Shown here in pieces: positions 22,194 to 31,260 of a stretch of 36,607 nt of DNA; position 1 is the first letter of the stretch; every line of letters begins with the position of its first letter. A program made the position numbers and the translations under genes. This DNA is from Flavobacterium sp. SH_e (GTDB lineage: Bacteria > Bacteroidota > Bacteroidia > Flavobacteriales > Flavobacteriaceae). The notes under the pieces were generated by a model. That model had not been told where the DNA came from. It saw only the letters and a program-made list of their open reading frames with translations, and did not search any database. The stretch covers positions 1 through 36,607 of the forward strand of contig NZ_JAOVZN010000006.1 in assembly GCF_025717045.1 (NCBI RefSeq). Direction: 5' to 3'.

Positions 22194-25022
22194 TTATGGA
22201 TTAATAGTCCAAGAAGCAAAATATTGCTGTCCAATTAATCCAGCTCCAATAACTTGGTAGTACTCTTTGCCGCCAATATTAGCCGCTCCTAATTTTACAA
22301 CTGACTTTAATTTTGGAATTCCATAGTTTATCTGAGCATCGATTACAGTTGCAGATTTGATTGTGCCGTCAGCAAAACTAGATTGCCATTCGTATTCACT
22401 ATTCCATCTTCCGCTTACATTAAATCCAAAGTTTTTAAATAATTTATCATTTCCAAGAGACACTTTAATCCTGTGTTTTGGAGTATTAAATCCAGCTTCG
22501 AAACTCGGATCTTTATCCTGATCAAAGTCAAATTGAGCATAGTTATAATTTAGTCCCAATTCGAAATCATCAATTATTTTTCTAGAAAGTCCCACACCAA
22601 ATCCCAATGAATGTATTTCTACATCTGAATTGGTATATAATTGATATGCTCTATATTCGCCATTTTGTAACGCTCTGATTGACTGAACACCTGGATCAGA
22701 AACACCTGCCGCAATATTTGGATTATCTTGAGCAGTTCCATAGAAAGGAGAAACTACATTTAGATTACCAATAAAGTTATTATATATATTATAGTATCCG
22801 TTGATATCTACTGATGTACCTTCAAAAATAGAACGGTAACCTAATTCAAAAGCTTTTACTTCTTCTGGTTTCACATAATTTGCTCTTGATTTCTTTAACA
22901 ACGCAGCCGCTGCTACAGGATCACTTCCTGCCATTGCAGAAAATGCCGTTACAGAACTTGCTAAATATGAATTTCCGTAAGCGTCATTTCCATTCATAAC
23001 TTTTGTTGCGCTTCCTGCATAAGCCTGACCTTCTGCACTAAGAGTAAAAGTTTCATTAAATCTAACCAAGTTATCTGGAGCAGAACCAAGCAATACCGCA
23101 TTTCCAATATTAAACCCTATATACTGATCTTGAGTTGTCGGGTTTCTAAAACCTGTTTGAAAAGATCCTCTGAAGTTATGATTTCTCTTTTCTCCTGCTG
23201 AATAAACAAGAGACAAACGTGGAGAATAATTACCATCAAAGTTTTTAGATTTATCATAACGAAGAGATCCTGTAAACTTCAATCTGTCATCCATAAATTT
23301 TTTCATCAATTGTGCATACGCTCCATACTCATTATAGTTAATTGGGCTATTTGCATCTGTATAAATTCTTCCGTGCGAGTTAAGTTCGTATGCTCTGAAA
23401 GAACCTCCAACTTGAATTTCGGCAAATTTTATAATATCTCTAAAATTATAATTTGCATCTGAATGATACATTTTAGAATTATCAACCAATCTTGATCCGC
23501 TAAGAACATCTGGATCACTTATAACTTGATTAAATGCATTTTTAAACTCAGGTGTTCCTGGCAAGAAACGGCCAGTATCCGCTGTAGCTCTAGCTGCCGC
23601 ATGAGCCTGTTCTGGTGTCATACCTGCTAAAGTTCCTTGAATATAAGCTCCAGCATATTGACCAAACCAAGTATTATCATCTTTCCATTTTCTGTTTACG
23701 TTAATACCTGTAAAAACCATATCGTAAGAATGTCCTCCATCTTCTGCAGTCATATACCCTCTTAAGAAAAAGTTTTTTCCTTTAAATTCTAATTTATGTT
23801 GCTGCATAAAAAAGTCATTTAAATAATATCTGTTGGCACCTTGATAAACTGCATTACCTGTACCAAATTTACTTTGCCAGATAATTTCCAATCTTTCGTC
23901 TCCAAAAGGTCTTCCATGTAAAGAGAAATCTACCTTCTTATTCGCGGCTTTATTATCTGTTAAATCAATCTCGTTATACCCCGTTCTACTAACAGTTGAA
24001 TTCGGTAAAAGGTTAGATGCACCAGCTGGAATTAATCCCATTGCTTCAAGCTTCAAACCAACACCTTTAATGTTTGTCGAAGCCTCATCACCATATACAT
24101 TTATACCATCATAACTAGGATCTGTTCTATTTAGACCGCCTCTTGTTTTATCATCATAATTTGTTGCGTACCAATCTGTAGCCTGCATATAGGTAAAGTT
24201 GGCTTTTGCAGCAAAATATTTATTGAAAGCATGAGCCAATCGAATACCAAAATCATAAAACCCATTTGTGCCTGCCGCCTCTTGCGAAGTTGCTCCGTAT
24301 TTAAAATAAGTTGAAATACCTTGATTTGTAAACGGACTTTTGCTTGTCATGAATAAGATTCCATTAAATGCATTTGCACCGTACAAAGCCGAAGATGCTC
24401 CTGGAAGTAATTCCACACTTTGAACATCAACTTCCGAAACCCCAATCATATTTCCTAAAACAAAGTTCAATAAAGGAGATGAGTTATCCATTCCGTCTAC
24501 CAACTGCATGAAACGAGTATTCGCAACAGTTGCAAATCCTCTAGTGTTGATGGACTTGAATGACATACTACTAGTATTCATCTGCACCTCTTTCATATTT
24601 TCTAAACCATCATAAAAAGAAGGTGAAGCCGTTTTTTTGATTTCCTGAACCCCCATTCTTTCAATTGTCACTGGAGATTCCAGAACTCTCTCTGGCATTC
24701 TTGATGCAGAAACTACAATTTCATCTAATTTGTTTTCTTCATCTGTTAAAATAACACTTAACTTCTGATTTGCTGATGTCACACTAATTGTTTTAGACAC
24801 AAATCCTACTGCCGAAACTTTTATCGAAAAAGGCAATTTAGAATTGGTCGTTAATTTAAATGAACCATCAAAATCAGTGGAAGTACCACTATTTTCTCCA
24901 ACAACAACAACATTGGCTCCTGGAATAGACTGTTTGGTACCATCTGTAACCGAACCTGTAATTGTATTCTGCGCAAAAGATATTCCGCTGAATAACAACA
25001 TAATTAGCAAGTAGACTCTCAT
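22194..25022 (-). CDS. TonB-dependent outer-membrane receptor with carboxypeptidase-like N-terminal domain
   Basis: This protein has 942 residues when started at the ATG at 25022, which gives the signal peptide MRVYLLIMLLFSGISFAQ; the TTG 42 bases further upstream adds 14 residues that would spoil it. A carboxypeptidase-D-regulatory-like domain follows ('ITGSVTDGTKQSIPGANVVV', 'STDFDGSFKL'), then the plug ('LDEIVVSASRMPERV', 'NTRGFATVANTRFMQLVDGMDN', 'SVELLPGASSALYGANAFNG') and a 22-strand-type barrel ending in Trp-Thr-Ile-Asn-Pro with alternating aromatic residues. It imports a substrate using TonB energy; ligand unknown. Not SusC-like in length. It is the first gene of an operon with the SGNH lipoprotein. 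Confidence 0.93.
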   Translation of the reverse strand: MRVYLLIMLLFSGISFAQNTITGSVTDGTKQSIPGANVVVVGENSGTSTDFDGSFKLTTNSKLPFSIKVSAVGFVSKTISVTSANQKLSVILTDEENKLDEIVVSASRMPERVLESPVTIERMGVQEIKKTASPSFYDGLENMKEVQMNTSSMSFKSINTRGFATVANTRFMQLVDGMDNSSPLLNFVLGNMIGVSEVDVQSVELLPGASSALYGANAFNGILFMTSKSPFTNQGISTYFKYGATSQEAAGTNGFYDFGIRLAHAFNKYFAAKANFTYMQATDWYATNYDDKTRGGLNRTDPSYDGINVYGDEASTNIKGVGLKLEAMGLIPAGASNLLPNSTVSRTGYNEIDLTDNKAANKKVDFSLHGRPFGDERLEIIWQSKFGTGNAVYQGANRYYLNDFFMQQHKLEFKGKNFFLRGYMTAEDGGHSYDMVFTGINVNRKWKDDNTWFGQYAGAYIQGTLAGMTPEQAHAAARATADTGRFLPGTPEFKNAFNQVISDPDVLSGSRLVDNSKMYHSDANYNFRDIIKFAEIQVGGSFRAYELNSHGRIYTDANSPINYNEYGAYAQLMKKFMDDRLKFTGSLRYDKSKNFDGNYSPRLSLVYSAGEKRNHNFRGSFQTGFRNPTTQDQYIGFNIGNAVLLGSAPDNLVRFNETFTLSAEGQAYAGSATKVMNGNDAYGNSYLASSVTAFSAMAGSDPVAAAALLKKSRANYVKPEEVKAFELGYRSIFEGTSVDINGYYNIYNNFIGNLNVVSPFYGTAQDNPNIAAGVSDPGVQSIRALQNGEYRAYQLYTNSDVEIHSLGFGVGLSRKIIDDFELGLNYNYAQFDFDQDKDPSFEAGFNTPKHRIKVSLGNDKLFKNFGFNVSGRWNSEYEWQSSFADGTIKSATVIDAQINYGIPKLKSVVKLGAANIGGKEYYQVIGAGLIGQQYFASWTINP

Positions 25023-25274
25023 TTGGGTAGTTTTTTCGTTAGTATATGTAGCCAAAATACACAAATATTTTAATATGCATAAAAAAACGTTAAATAAAAT
25101 TGATATTTTTCATCATTTCGCATAATATTTTAACTATTCATCAATTGAATTTATTAAAATAAAAACAAAGAAATACAGAAGAAAAATCAATATACTATGC
25201 ATACATATAATTTTTAATCAAATTTTTGAAAATTTCACAAAAATACATATCCAGAAAAAAATTTCTGATAATAA

Positions 25275-25304
25275 AAAAAAGCGAGACCTAAATCTCGCTT
25301 TTTT
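25275..25304. terminator. Terminator-like hairpin, copy 1
   Basis: AAAAAAGCGAGA-CCTAAA-TCTCGCTTTTTT is a perfect 12-bp stem. It is 120 bases beyond the second copy (25400) in the direction of glmS transcription and upstream of the receptor gene. It may catch read-through from glmS. The surrounding gap 25023-25452 is AT-rich and shows no gene. Confidence 0.7.
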
Positions 25305-25399
25305 AACATTTTTAAACTTTTAATTTACTTAGAGTTTGCTTCGACTTTATCTAGTCTTTGTTTTTAAATTTTACATTTAACCTAAATTATAAGACACAA

Positions 25400-25427
25400 A
25401 AAAAGCGAGATCTAAATCTCGCTTTTT
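25400..25427. terminator. Terminator after glmS, copy 2 of a duplicated hairpin
   Basis: AAAAAGCGAGA-TCTAAA-TCTCGCTTTTT has an 11-bp stem that can extend by one T-A pair. It differs from the copy at 25275 by one loop base and run lengths. It lies 26 bases after the glmS stop on the minus strand. Confidence 0.85.
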
Positions 25428-25452
25428 AAAACTATTATATTTGGATAAATAA

Positions 25453-27303
25453 TTATTCTACCGTAACCGACTTTGCTAAGTTACGAGGTTGGTCAACATT
25501 ACATCCTCTCATTACAGCGATGTAATAAGAAAGCAATTGCAACGGAATTGTTGTAACTAATGGTGATAATGCATCTGAAGTCTCAGGAATTTCGATTACA
25601 TAATCTGCCAATTCACGTACTTGAGTATCTCCTTTTGTAACCACTGCAATGATTTTTCCGCTTCTAGATTTAATTTCTTGAATGTTACTTACAATCTTGT
25701 CATAATGCCCTTGTTTAGGAGCAATAACAATAACTGGCATAAATTCGTCAATTAAAGCAATTGGGCCGTGTTTCATTTCGGCAGCAGGATATCCTTCTGC
25801 GTGTATATAAGAGATCTCCTTTAATTTTAAAGCTCCTTCTAAAGCAACTGGAAAATTATATCCTCTACCTAAATAAAGACAGTTTGGAGAATCTTTAAAA
25901 GCTGCAGCAATTTCTTTTGCTTTATCATTCGTTTCTAATGCCTCAGATACTTTCTCAGGAATGATTTCCAATTCTTGAAGGTAAGTATGGAAATCTGTGT
26001 TTGATAAAGTTCCTTTAGCTTTTCCTAATCTTAAAGCAATCATTGTTAAAACAGTGATTTGAGTAGTAAAAGCTTTTGTAGAAGCTACTCCAATTTCTGG
26101 TCCTGCGTGCGTGTAAGCACCAGCATGACTTTCTCTAGAAATAGAAGAACCAACTACGTTACAAACTCCAAATACAAATGCTCCGTTCTCTTTAGCCAAT
26201 TTAATTGCAGCCATAGTATCTGCAGTTTCACCAGATTGTGAAATCGCGATTACTACGTCATCTTTATTGATAATTGGGTTTCTGTATCTAAATTCAGAAG
26301 CATATTCTACTTCAACAGGAATACGTGTAAACTCTTCAAAAATGTATTCTGCTACTAAACCTGCGTGCCAAGAAGTTCCGCAAGCCACAATTAGAATACG
26401 TTTTGCATTTAAGAATTTCTCCAGATTGTCTTCGACACCAGCCATCTGAACAATTCCTTCATTAGCATGAAGTCTTCCTCTGTATGTATCTTTAATTACA
26501 CTTGGTTGCTCGTAAATTTCTTTAAGCATGAAGTGATCATAACCGCCTTTTTCAATCTGCTCCAAATTCATTTGAAGTTCTTGAATGTAAGGATCAACTA
26601 AAGAATCATCGTGGATTTTTCTAATTTTAATTGGCTTATGCAGTCTGATATTTGCCATCTCGCCATCTTCTAAATAAACTGCATTAGAAGTATACTCAAT
26701 AAATGGTGATGCATCAGAAGCAACAAAATACTCGCCTTCTCCAACTCCAATTGCCAACGGACTTCCTAATCTAGCCGCAACAAGTTCGTTTGGATTTTTT
26801 TTATCAAAAACAGCAATAGCATAAGCTCCAACTACTTGGTTTAATGCAATCTGAACCGCTTTTCCTAATTTAATATTTTCTTTCTTCTGAACTTCTTCTA
26901 TTAAATTAACTAAAACCTCAGTATCTGTATCCGATTTAAAAGAGTAACCTCTTTTAATCAGCTCCTCTTTTAGAGGCGCATAATTTTCAATAATTCCGTT
27001 ATGGATGATTACTAAATCTCCTGAATTTGAAAGATGAGGATGCGAATTCACATCATTTGGAACTCCGTGTGTTGCCCAACGCGTGTGCCCAATTCCGATA
27101 GTTCCATTTGTTGTAAAACCTTCATTAGCTTTAGCTTCTAGATCAGAAACTTTACCTTTTGTTTTACAAAGTTTGATCCCTGCCTCTTCGTCATATAACA
27201 TAACGCCGGCACTATCATATCCTCTGTACTCGAGCCGCTTTAATCCCTTTATAACAATGGGATAGGCCTCTCTATGACCGATATATCCAACAATTCCACA
27301 CAT
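25453..27303 (-). CDS. glmS: Glutamine-fructose-6-phosphate aminotransferase (isomerizing)
   Basis: This 616-residue enzyme makes glucosamine-6-phosphate from fructose-6-phosphate and glutamine, the entry to UDP-GlcNAc for peptidoglycan and LPS. The N-terminal class II glutaminase begins MCGIVGYIGHREAYP with nucleophile Cys2 (Cys1 after Met removal), followed by 'RLEYRGYDSAG' and 'GHTRWATHG'. Two SIS sugar-isomerase domains follow ('ACGTSWHAG', 'AISQSGETADT', 'LGRGYNFPVALEGALKLKEISYIHAEGY', split for reference) and the conserved tail 'DQPRNLAKSVTVE'. It starts 9 bases after the DUF4270 gene ends, so it is the last gene of the GT5-DUF4270-glmS operon. Confidence 0.98.
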   Translation of the reverse strand: MCGIVGYIGHREAYPIVIKGLKRLEYRGYDSAGVMLYDEEAGIKLCKTKGKVSDLEAKANEGFTTNGTIGIGHTRWATHGVPNDVNSHPHLSNSGDLVIIHNGIIENYAPLKEELIKRGYSFKSDTDTEVLVNLIEEVQKKENIKLGKAVQIALNQVVGAYAIAVFDKKNPNELVAARLGSPLAIGVGEGEYFVASDASPFIEYTSNAVYLEDGEMANIRLHKPIKIRKIHDDSLVDPYIQELQMNLEQIEKGGYDHFMLKEIYEQPSVIKDTYRGRLHANEGIVQMAGVEDNLEKFLNAKRILIVACGTSWHAGLVAEYIFEEFTRIPVEVEYASEFRYRNPIINKDDVVIAISQSGETADTMAAIKLAKENGAFVFGVCNVVGSSISRESHAGAYTHAGPEIGVASTKAFTTQITVLTMIALRLGKAKGTLSNTDFHTYLQELEIIPEKVSEALETNDKAKEIAAAFKDSPNCLYLGRGYNFPVALEGALKLKEISYIHAEGYPAAEMKHGPIALIDEFMPVIVIAPKQGHYDKIVSNIQEIKSRSGKIIAVVTKGDTQVRELADYVIEIPETSDALSPLVTTIPLQLLSYYIAVMRGCNVDQPRNLAKSVTVE

Positions 27304-27312
27304 ATATATTTA

Positions 27313-28908
27313 TTAATTTGGTTTCGTGTAGTAAACCTCAAGTCGCACTCTTTTATCTTCTGCAACAGATGCTTTTGAACCATATAAGATTGTGCCTAGA
27401 GGACTCATCACCGATGCTCTCGGCGCTTGTGAAATAGTTTCGTTTTTAAGTTTCAATACATTTGAAGCACTTACGTTAATGCTTTGAGAAACAACTAGTC
27501 CTAAATCAACATTTTTTGCTGTCGCGTCTTTAATAAGATTACGAACATGATCTGTAATTCTAATTTTATATGTTTTTCCTCGTTTATTAGAATCCAGATT
27601 AATTATACCTCCGAAAACATATTTCGAAAGTCCTGGCTGAACAGTATTAGACGTTCCATCAGAATAGTAATCTACTAAAGGAACATTATTTGTCAAATCA
27701 TAAAGATAAACTCTATTAGGCTCTACTAATCCAGTCATTTTATCAGCATCAATAGTAAAAACTAAATTTGCTTCATTTACTTTCCAATTACTTGCTCTAA
27801 TTGTTTCTAATTGAGAAGCAAAATCTGTAAGACGAATAACACTTAAAGATCCTTGACCTCCTTTTAAGTAAAGTCTTTCGTCTCCTTCTGTTTTATTTAC
27901 ATTTGTTGTTATAGCACTTTCGTAATCAGGTTTTCGAACCGTTTGAAGAAAACTTGCTGTACTTGCCACACCCGTACTATAACCGCTCTTCAGCAATAAA
28001 GTAATTGTCTTATCTTCTGTAGTACTATCAGCATCTGTTGTAATAGCTGTTTTAGCTTTATATTTAATAATAATTTTACCTCCAGAAAAATCAATTAATG
28101 CCATGTTAGCAGGACTGCTTCCAGATCTTTCAACATTAAAATACAACCCTCTAAAATATTCCTGAAAAATGTCTTCTGTAGAAAGTTTCGAAGCCGCTGC
28201 ATTTAATATTTTATTTTGGAAGAACGTCTTATTTAGAGTTAAATTCATTGCCGGAACACTTCTGTCAACTGTTTCTTTTTTGGTATCAGGATCAATGGTT
28301 GTTACCGAAATTTCTTCTGAACTAAAGAAGAATTCGTCATTTTCTAGTACACCTCCATCATTCAATCGATCCCCAATTTTCTTGCCAGAAAAATCAGCAT
28401 CTTGATCTGTATAATAATACTGTGGCAATTGAGATCCATTATTAAAATAACTGTTTCTCATTTGCATTCCAGACTCGTAAATACTTAGTTTTAATTTTCC
28501 ATTTTTATCTCCATAAATAGAATCTAATTCGTAAGTATGGCTTCCGTCATCATTAGTCGTTTTTAACGTATTAAAATAAGGAATACTAAGAGTAACACTT
28601 TCAATTACTGGAGATTCTCCAATAGTTGGTGCATAAGTTTCAAGTCCTATTTGAGTTACAAAGCTTGCTGTTGTAGTTCCAAAAACAGGGTCATCATAAA
28701 TACCCAACGCATTTGTACCCAAATTATTTGACTGGATAGGAGTTACTTCTTGGTTAAAAGCCACAACATCATATTTTTCAGGTTCAAGCCCAAAATGATC
28801 ATCACCAACTAACCCATCACCAAGCGCATTAAAATCTTTGTCGCAAGAATATAAAAAAACAGCAATTACAGCTAAAAAGATTTTTTTAACAAAAGAAGTA
28901 TTATACAT
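27313..28908 (-). CDS. DUF4270 family lipoprotein
   Basis: This 531-residue protein has signal MYNTSFVKKIFLAVIAVFLYSC, with Cys22 the probable lipid anchor and DKDF after it. The next part, 'DVVAFNQEVTPIQSNNL', 'GIYDDPVFGTTTASFVTQI', then 'VIESVTLSIPY', matches the DUF4270 pattern common in Bacteroidota. Near the C-terminus are strands and 'NVLKLKNETISQAPRASVMSPLG'. Function unknown; it is probably an outer-membrane or periplasmic lipoprotein. It sits 23 bases after the GT5 gene and 9 bases before glmS, an arrangement I recall as common in flavobacteria, which hints at a cell-envelope role. Confidence 0.85.
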   Translation of the reverse strand: MYNTSFVKKIFLAVIAVFLYSCDKDFNALGDGLVGDDHFGLEPEKYDVVAFNQEVTPIQSNNLGTNALGIYDDPVFGTTTASFVTQIGLETYAPTIGESPVIESVTLSIPYFNTLKTTNDDGSHTYELDSIYGDKNGKLKLSIYESGMQMRNSYFNNGSQLPQYYYTDQDADFSGKKIGDRLNDGGVLENDEFFFSSEEISVTTIDPDTKKETVDRSVPAMNLTLNKTFFQNKILNAAASKLSTEDIFQEYFRGLYFNVERSGSSPANMALIDFSGGKIIIKYKAKTAITTDADSTTEDKTITLLLKSGYSTGVASTASFLQTVRKPDYESAITTNVNKTEGDERLYLKGGQGSLSVIRLTDFASQLETIRASNWKVNEANLVFTIDADKMTGLVEPNRVYLYDLTNNVPLVDYYSDGTSNTVQPGLSKYVFGGIINLDSNKRGKTYKIRITDHVRNLIKDATAKNVDLGLVVSQSINVSASNVLKLKNETISQAPRASVMSPLGTILYGSKASVAEDKRVRLEVYYTKPN

Positions 28909-28931
28909 GTTTTATAATAAAAGTTAAAAAT

Positions 28932-29738
28932 TTAAAGTCCAAAAGTTCTATAGAAATTTGTATAAGCCTCAGCAAATGCATCTTTCGTGGCGAAAGGTAA
29001 AAAAGGTTTTCCTGAAGATTCTATAAATTTTGTTAAACTTGGCGAAACATTTTCTGACGCAATGATAACACCGTCTGAATGTAAAATACTAGCTTTTAAA
29101 ACATTCTCGTAATTTGGAACTTCTAAATCTGATACAGCGTCATGAGGAACACCATCGAATTTAACTTTATTAATCATTTCCAAATCTAAATTTTCATCAA
29201 ACGACTGTCCGTAAACAGAAGTAATAATTTTAGTTTCAGAAAACAATGCTTCATGTTTGTAATAATGTTTCATGTAAATTGGTAGCATTGCCGCCAGCCA
29301 TCCGTGAACATGTATAATGTCCGGAACCCAGTTTAACTTTTTTACAGTTTCGACAACACCTTTTGCAAAGAAAATTGCTCTTTCGTCATTATCAGGATAT
29401 AAAACACCTTCTTCATCAGCGAAGGTTGCTTTACGTTTAAAGTATTCATCATTATCAATAAAGTAAACCTGAATTCTTTCTTTCGGAATTGAAGCTACTT
29501 TAATAATCAAGGGCATATCTAAATCATTCACTACCAAATTCATCCCTGAAAGCCTGATCACTTCGTGTAACTGGTGTCTTCTCTCGTTGATATTTCCATA
29601 TCTTGGCATGAAAATTCTTATCTGACCGCCTTGATCATTAATCATTTTCGGAACGTCATAAGACATTAAAGAAACCTCATTTTCAGCCAAATAAGGCACG
29701 ACTTCAGATGATACATATAATATCCTCTTATCTTTCAT
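28932..29738 (-). CDS. Glycogen/starch synthase-like protein with GT5 domain only
   Basis: This 268-residue protein resembles the N-terminal GT5 half of glycogen synthase: 'RILYVSSEVVPYLAE' start, 'MPRYGNINERR', 'FIDNDEYF', 'DNDERAIFFAKGVVETV', and 'DIIHVHGWLAAMLPIYMKHYYK' (split for reference). Real GlgA has about 475 residues with a second Rossmann domain that binds ADP-glucose; here it is absent, and the usual Lys-x-Gly-Gly-Leu motif near the N-terminus reads ENEVSLMSYDVP. Catalysis as GlgA is therefore unlikely. The same short form is found across Bacteroidota to my knowledge, so it is probably not a local truncation. It has its own -7 box and heads the operon with DUF4270 and glmS. Confidence 0.82.
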   Translation of the reverse strand: MKDKRILYVSSEVVPYLAENEVSLMSYDVPKMINDQGGQIRIFMPRYGNINERRHQLHEVIRLSGMNLVVNDLDMPLIIKVASIPKERIQVYFIDNDEYFKRKATFADEEGVLYPDNDERAIFFAKGVVETVKKLNWVPDIIHVHGWLAAMLPIYMKHYYKHEALFSETKIITSVYGQSFDENLDLEMINKVKFDGVPHDAVSDLEVPNYENVLKASILHSDGVIIASENVSPSLTKFIESSGKPFLPFATKDAFAEAYTNFYRTFGL

Positions 29739-29775
29739 AATAGTATTTTACTTAATTTTGGTAATAAAAACGTCG

Positions 29776-29783
29776 CAAAATTA
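29776..29783 (-). promoter_or_regulatory. -7 promoter element TAATTTTG for the GT5-DUF4270-glmS operon
   Basis: TAATTTTG on the minus strand fits TAnnTTTG, with TTA (two of three bases of TTG) at 19-base spacing. Predicted leader about 30 nt before 29738. It partly faces the panC promoter within the same 106-base gap. Confidence 0.5.
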
Positions 29784-29792
29784 CAAAAATTT

Positions 29793-29822
29793 ATGCAGTT
29801 TATAACTAATATATTATGTTTG
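29793..29822 (+). promoter_or_regulatory. Promoter of panC-panD
   Basis: ATG (29793-29795, two of three TTG bases), 19 bases, then TATGTTTG (29815-29822), an exact TAnnTTTG. The ATG of panC lies 22 bases downstream, giving a leader of about 16 nt. Divergent from the GT5 operon promoter. Confidence 0.55.
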
Positions 29823-29844
29823 CATAAATTTTAATAATACCTCA

Positions 29845-30693
29845 ATGCATATTTTCTACAGTAAAGCAGCGTTGATAGCCTATCTTAAAACTATCAAAAC
29901 CGCAAATTCAACTATCGGATTTGTACCAACAATGGGCGCTTTACACCAAGGACATTTGGCTTTAATGCAACGTTCACTAAAAGAAAACAACGACACAGTA
30001 GTTAGTATTTTTGTCAATCCAACGCAATTTAACAACCCTGAAGATTTAGCAAAATATCCTAGGACACTAGAAGAAGATGTTAAGAAAATGCGTACATTAA
30101 GTGATAAAATTATTTTATACGCTCCTTCTGTCGATGATATTTATGAGGGAAATACCGTTTCGCAAGATTTTGATTTTGACGGATTAGAAAATCAAATGGA
30201 AGGGAAATTCAGACCAGGACATTTTAACGGCGTTGGAACAATTGTCAAAAGGTTATTCGAAATCGTAACTCCAACTAATGCTTATTTTGGCGAAAAAGAT
30301 TTTCAACAGCTCCAAATTGTTAAAAAACTGGTCGAAAAAACAATTTTACCAGTAAACATTGTTGGTTGCCCTATTTTTAGAGAAGAAAATCAGCTTGCAA
30401 TGAGTTCACGCAATGAACGTCTTACTGCAGATGAACGCAAAGAAGCTGCAATTATTTATAAAATTTTGACCGAAGCAAAAGACTTTTTCCAAAATCATAG
30501 TCCGCAAGAAACTGTCGAATTTGTAGAAAATTCTTTCAAAGACAACAAAAAATTTGAACTTGAATATTTTGTTATTGCTGACGAATCCACACTTTTACCT
30601 ATCGATCAGAAAGAGAATGACAAAAATTACCGAGCATTTATAGCGGTATTTGTTAATTCTATAAGACTGATTGACACCATTTCATTAAATTAA
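29845..30693 (+). CDS. panC: Pantothenate synthetase (pantoate-beta-alanine ligase)
   Basis: This 282-residue enzyme joins pantoate and beta-alanine using ATP (via pantoyl adenylate) to make pantothenate, the precursor of coenzyme A. Visible motifs: 'FVPTMGALHQGH' with the HxGH nucleotide-binding signature (H34, H37), 'VSIFVNPTQF', 'GHFNGVGTIVKRLFEIV', 'AYFGEKDFQQLQ', and 'AMSSRNERL' with the KMSKS-like SSRN. Full length. It lies 14 bases before panD, whose product supplies beta-alanine, so the operon brings together the last step and one of its substrates. Confidence 0.97.
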   Translation: MHIFYSKAALIAYLKTIKTANSTIGFVPTMGALHQGHLALMQRSLKENNDTVVSIFVNPTQFNNPEDLAKYPRTLEEDVKKMRTLSDKIILYAPSVDDIYEGNTVSQDFDFDGLENQMEGKFRPGHFNGVGTIVKRLFEIVTPTNAYFGEKDFQQLQIVKKLVEKTILPVNIVGCPIFREENQLAMSSRNERLTADERKEAAIIYKILTEAKDFFQNHSPQETVEFVENSFKDNKKFELEYFVIADESTLLPIDQKENDKNYRAFIAVFVNSIRLIDTISLN

Positions 30694-30707
30694 TCTAACT
30701 TTGCAGC

Positions 30708-31058
30708 ATGCAAATTCAAGTTATAAAATCAAAAATTCATCGTGTTAAAGTAACGGGAGCCGATTTAAATTATATTGGCAGCATTACTATTGATGAAACT
30801 CTACTAGAAGCTTCAAACATTATTGAAGGCGAAAAGGTATCTATTGTTAACATTAATAATGGCGAGCGTTTTGAAACTTACGCTATTAAAGGTGAAAAAA
30901 ATTCAGGCGAAATCACTTTGAATGGTCCTGCAGCAAGAAAAGTACAAAAAGATGATATCATCATTATCATTTCTTACGCAACCCTAGATTTTGAAGAAGC
31001 TAAAACCTTCAAACCTTGGATTATTTTCCCTAACGAAAATGACAATTCTTTAACCTAG
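30708..31058 (+). CDS. panD: Aspartate 1-decarboxylase
   Basis: This 116-residue pyruvoyl enzyme decarboxylates aspartate to beta-alanine, used by the product of the adjacent panC. The self-cleavage site Gly24-Ser25 is in 'LNYIGSITID', and the active-site residues Lys9, Arg54 and Tyr58 of the family align ('SKIHRVKVT', 'NGERFETYAI'). The proenzyme splits here to form a beta chain and a pyruvoyl-capped alpha chain. The C-terminal tail 'PWIIFPNENDNSLT' is normal. Second gene of the panCD operon; the following 190-odd bases contain no gene. Confidence 0.97.
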   Translation: MQIQVIKSKIHRVKVTGADLNYIGSITIDETLLEASNIIEGEKVSIVNINNGERFETYAIKGEKNSGEITLNGPAARKVQKDDIIIIISYATLDFEEAKTFKPWIIFPNENDNSLT

Positions 31059-31260
31059 GATTTTCTTTTCTTACCGAATTTCCCTACTTTGTCAAAAGTC
31101 ATTTTGCACAAAACAGCTCTTCTTTTGTCTCAATTTAAAAATGATTAAGACGATAAAACACTGTGCTTCAATTTTTAATCTACTTAACAAGGAAGCAAAT
31201 AAAATAGTATATTGCTACACTATTTTCAATACTTTTTAATTCACTGAAATGCCACAAATC

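Noticed and set aside
25023..25064. TTG start that extends the TonB receptor by 14 residues
   Set aside because: The extension would put charged residues before the signal peptide; the ATG at 25022 begins a proper signal sequence.
25365..25380. Promoter-like TAGTCTTTG between the two duplicated terminators, hinting at a small RNA
   Set aside because: The spacer is three bases instead of two, no TTG at proper distance, and no structure besides the terminator follows.
28932..29738. GT5 gene as a locally truncated glycogen synthase pseudogene
   Set aside because: The frame ends cleanly before the next operon gene with no remnant of the second domain, and the short form fits what I know of other Bacteroidota.
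31206..31238. Bulged hairpin AGTA(TA)TTG/CAATACT followed by T5 before the esterase gene
   Set aside because: Only about 7 paired bases, A/T-rich, and no leader context; could be a weak panD terminator but is not supportable.
31249..31260. Upstream ATG for the esterase-like gene
   Set aside because: It only adds MPQI before a standard MKK signal peptide. It remains possible, but the second ATG is the better start.
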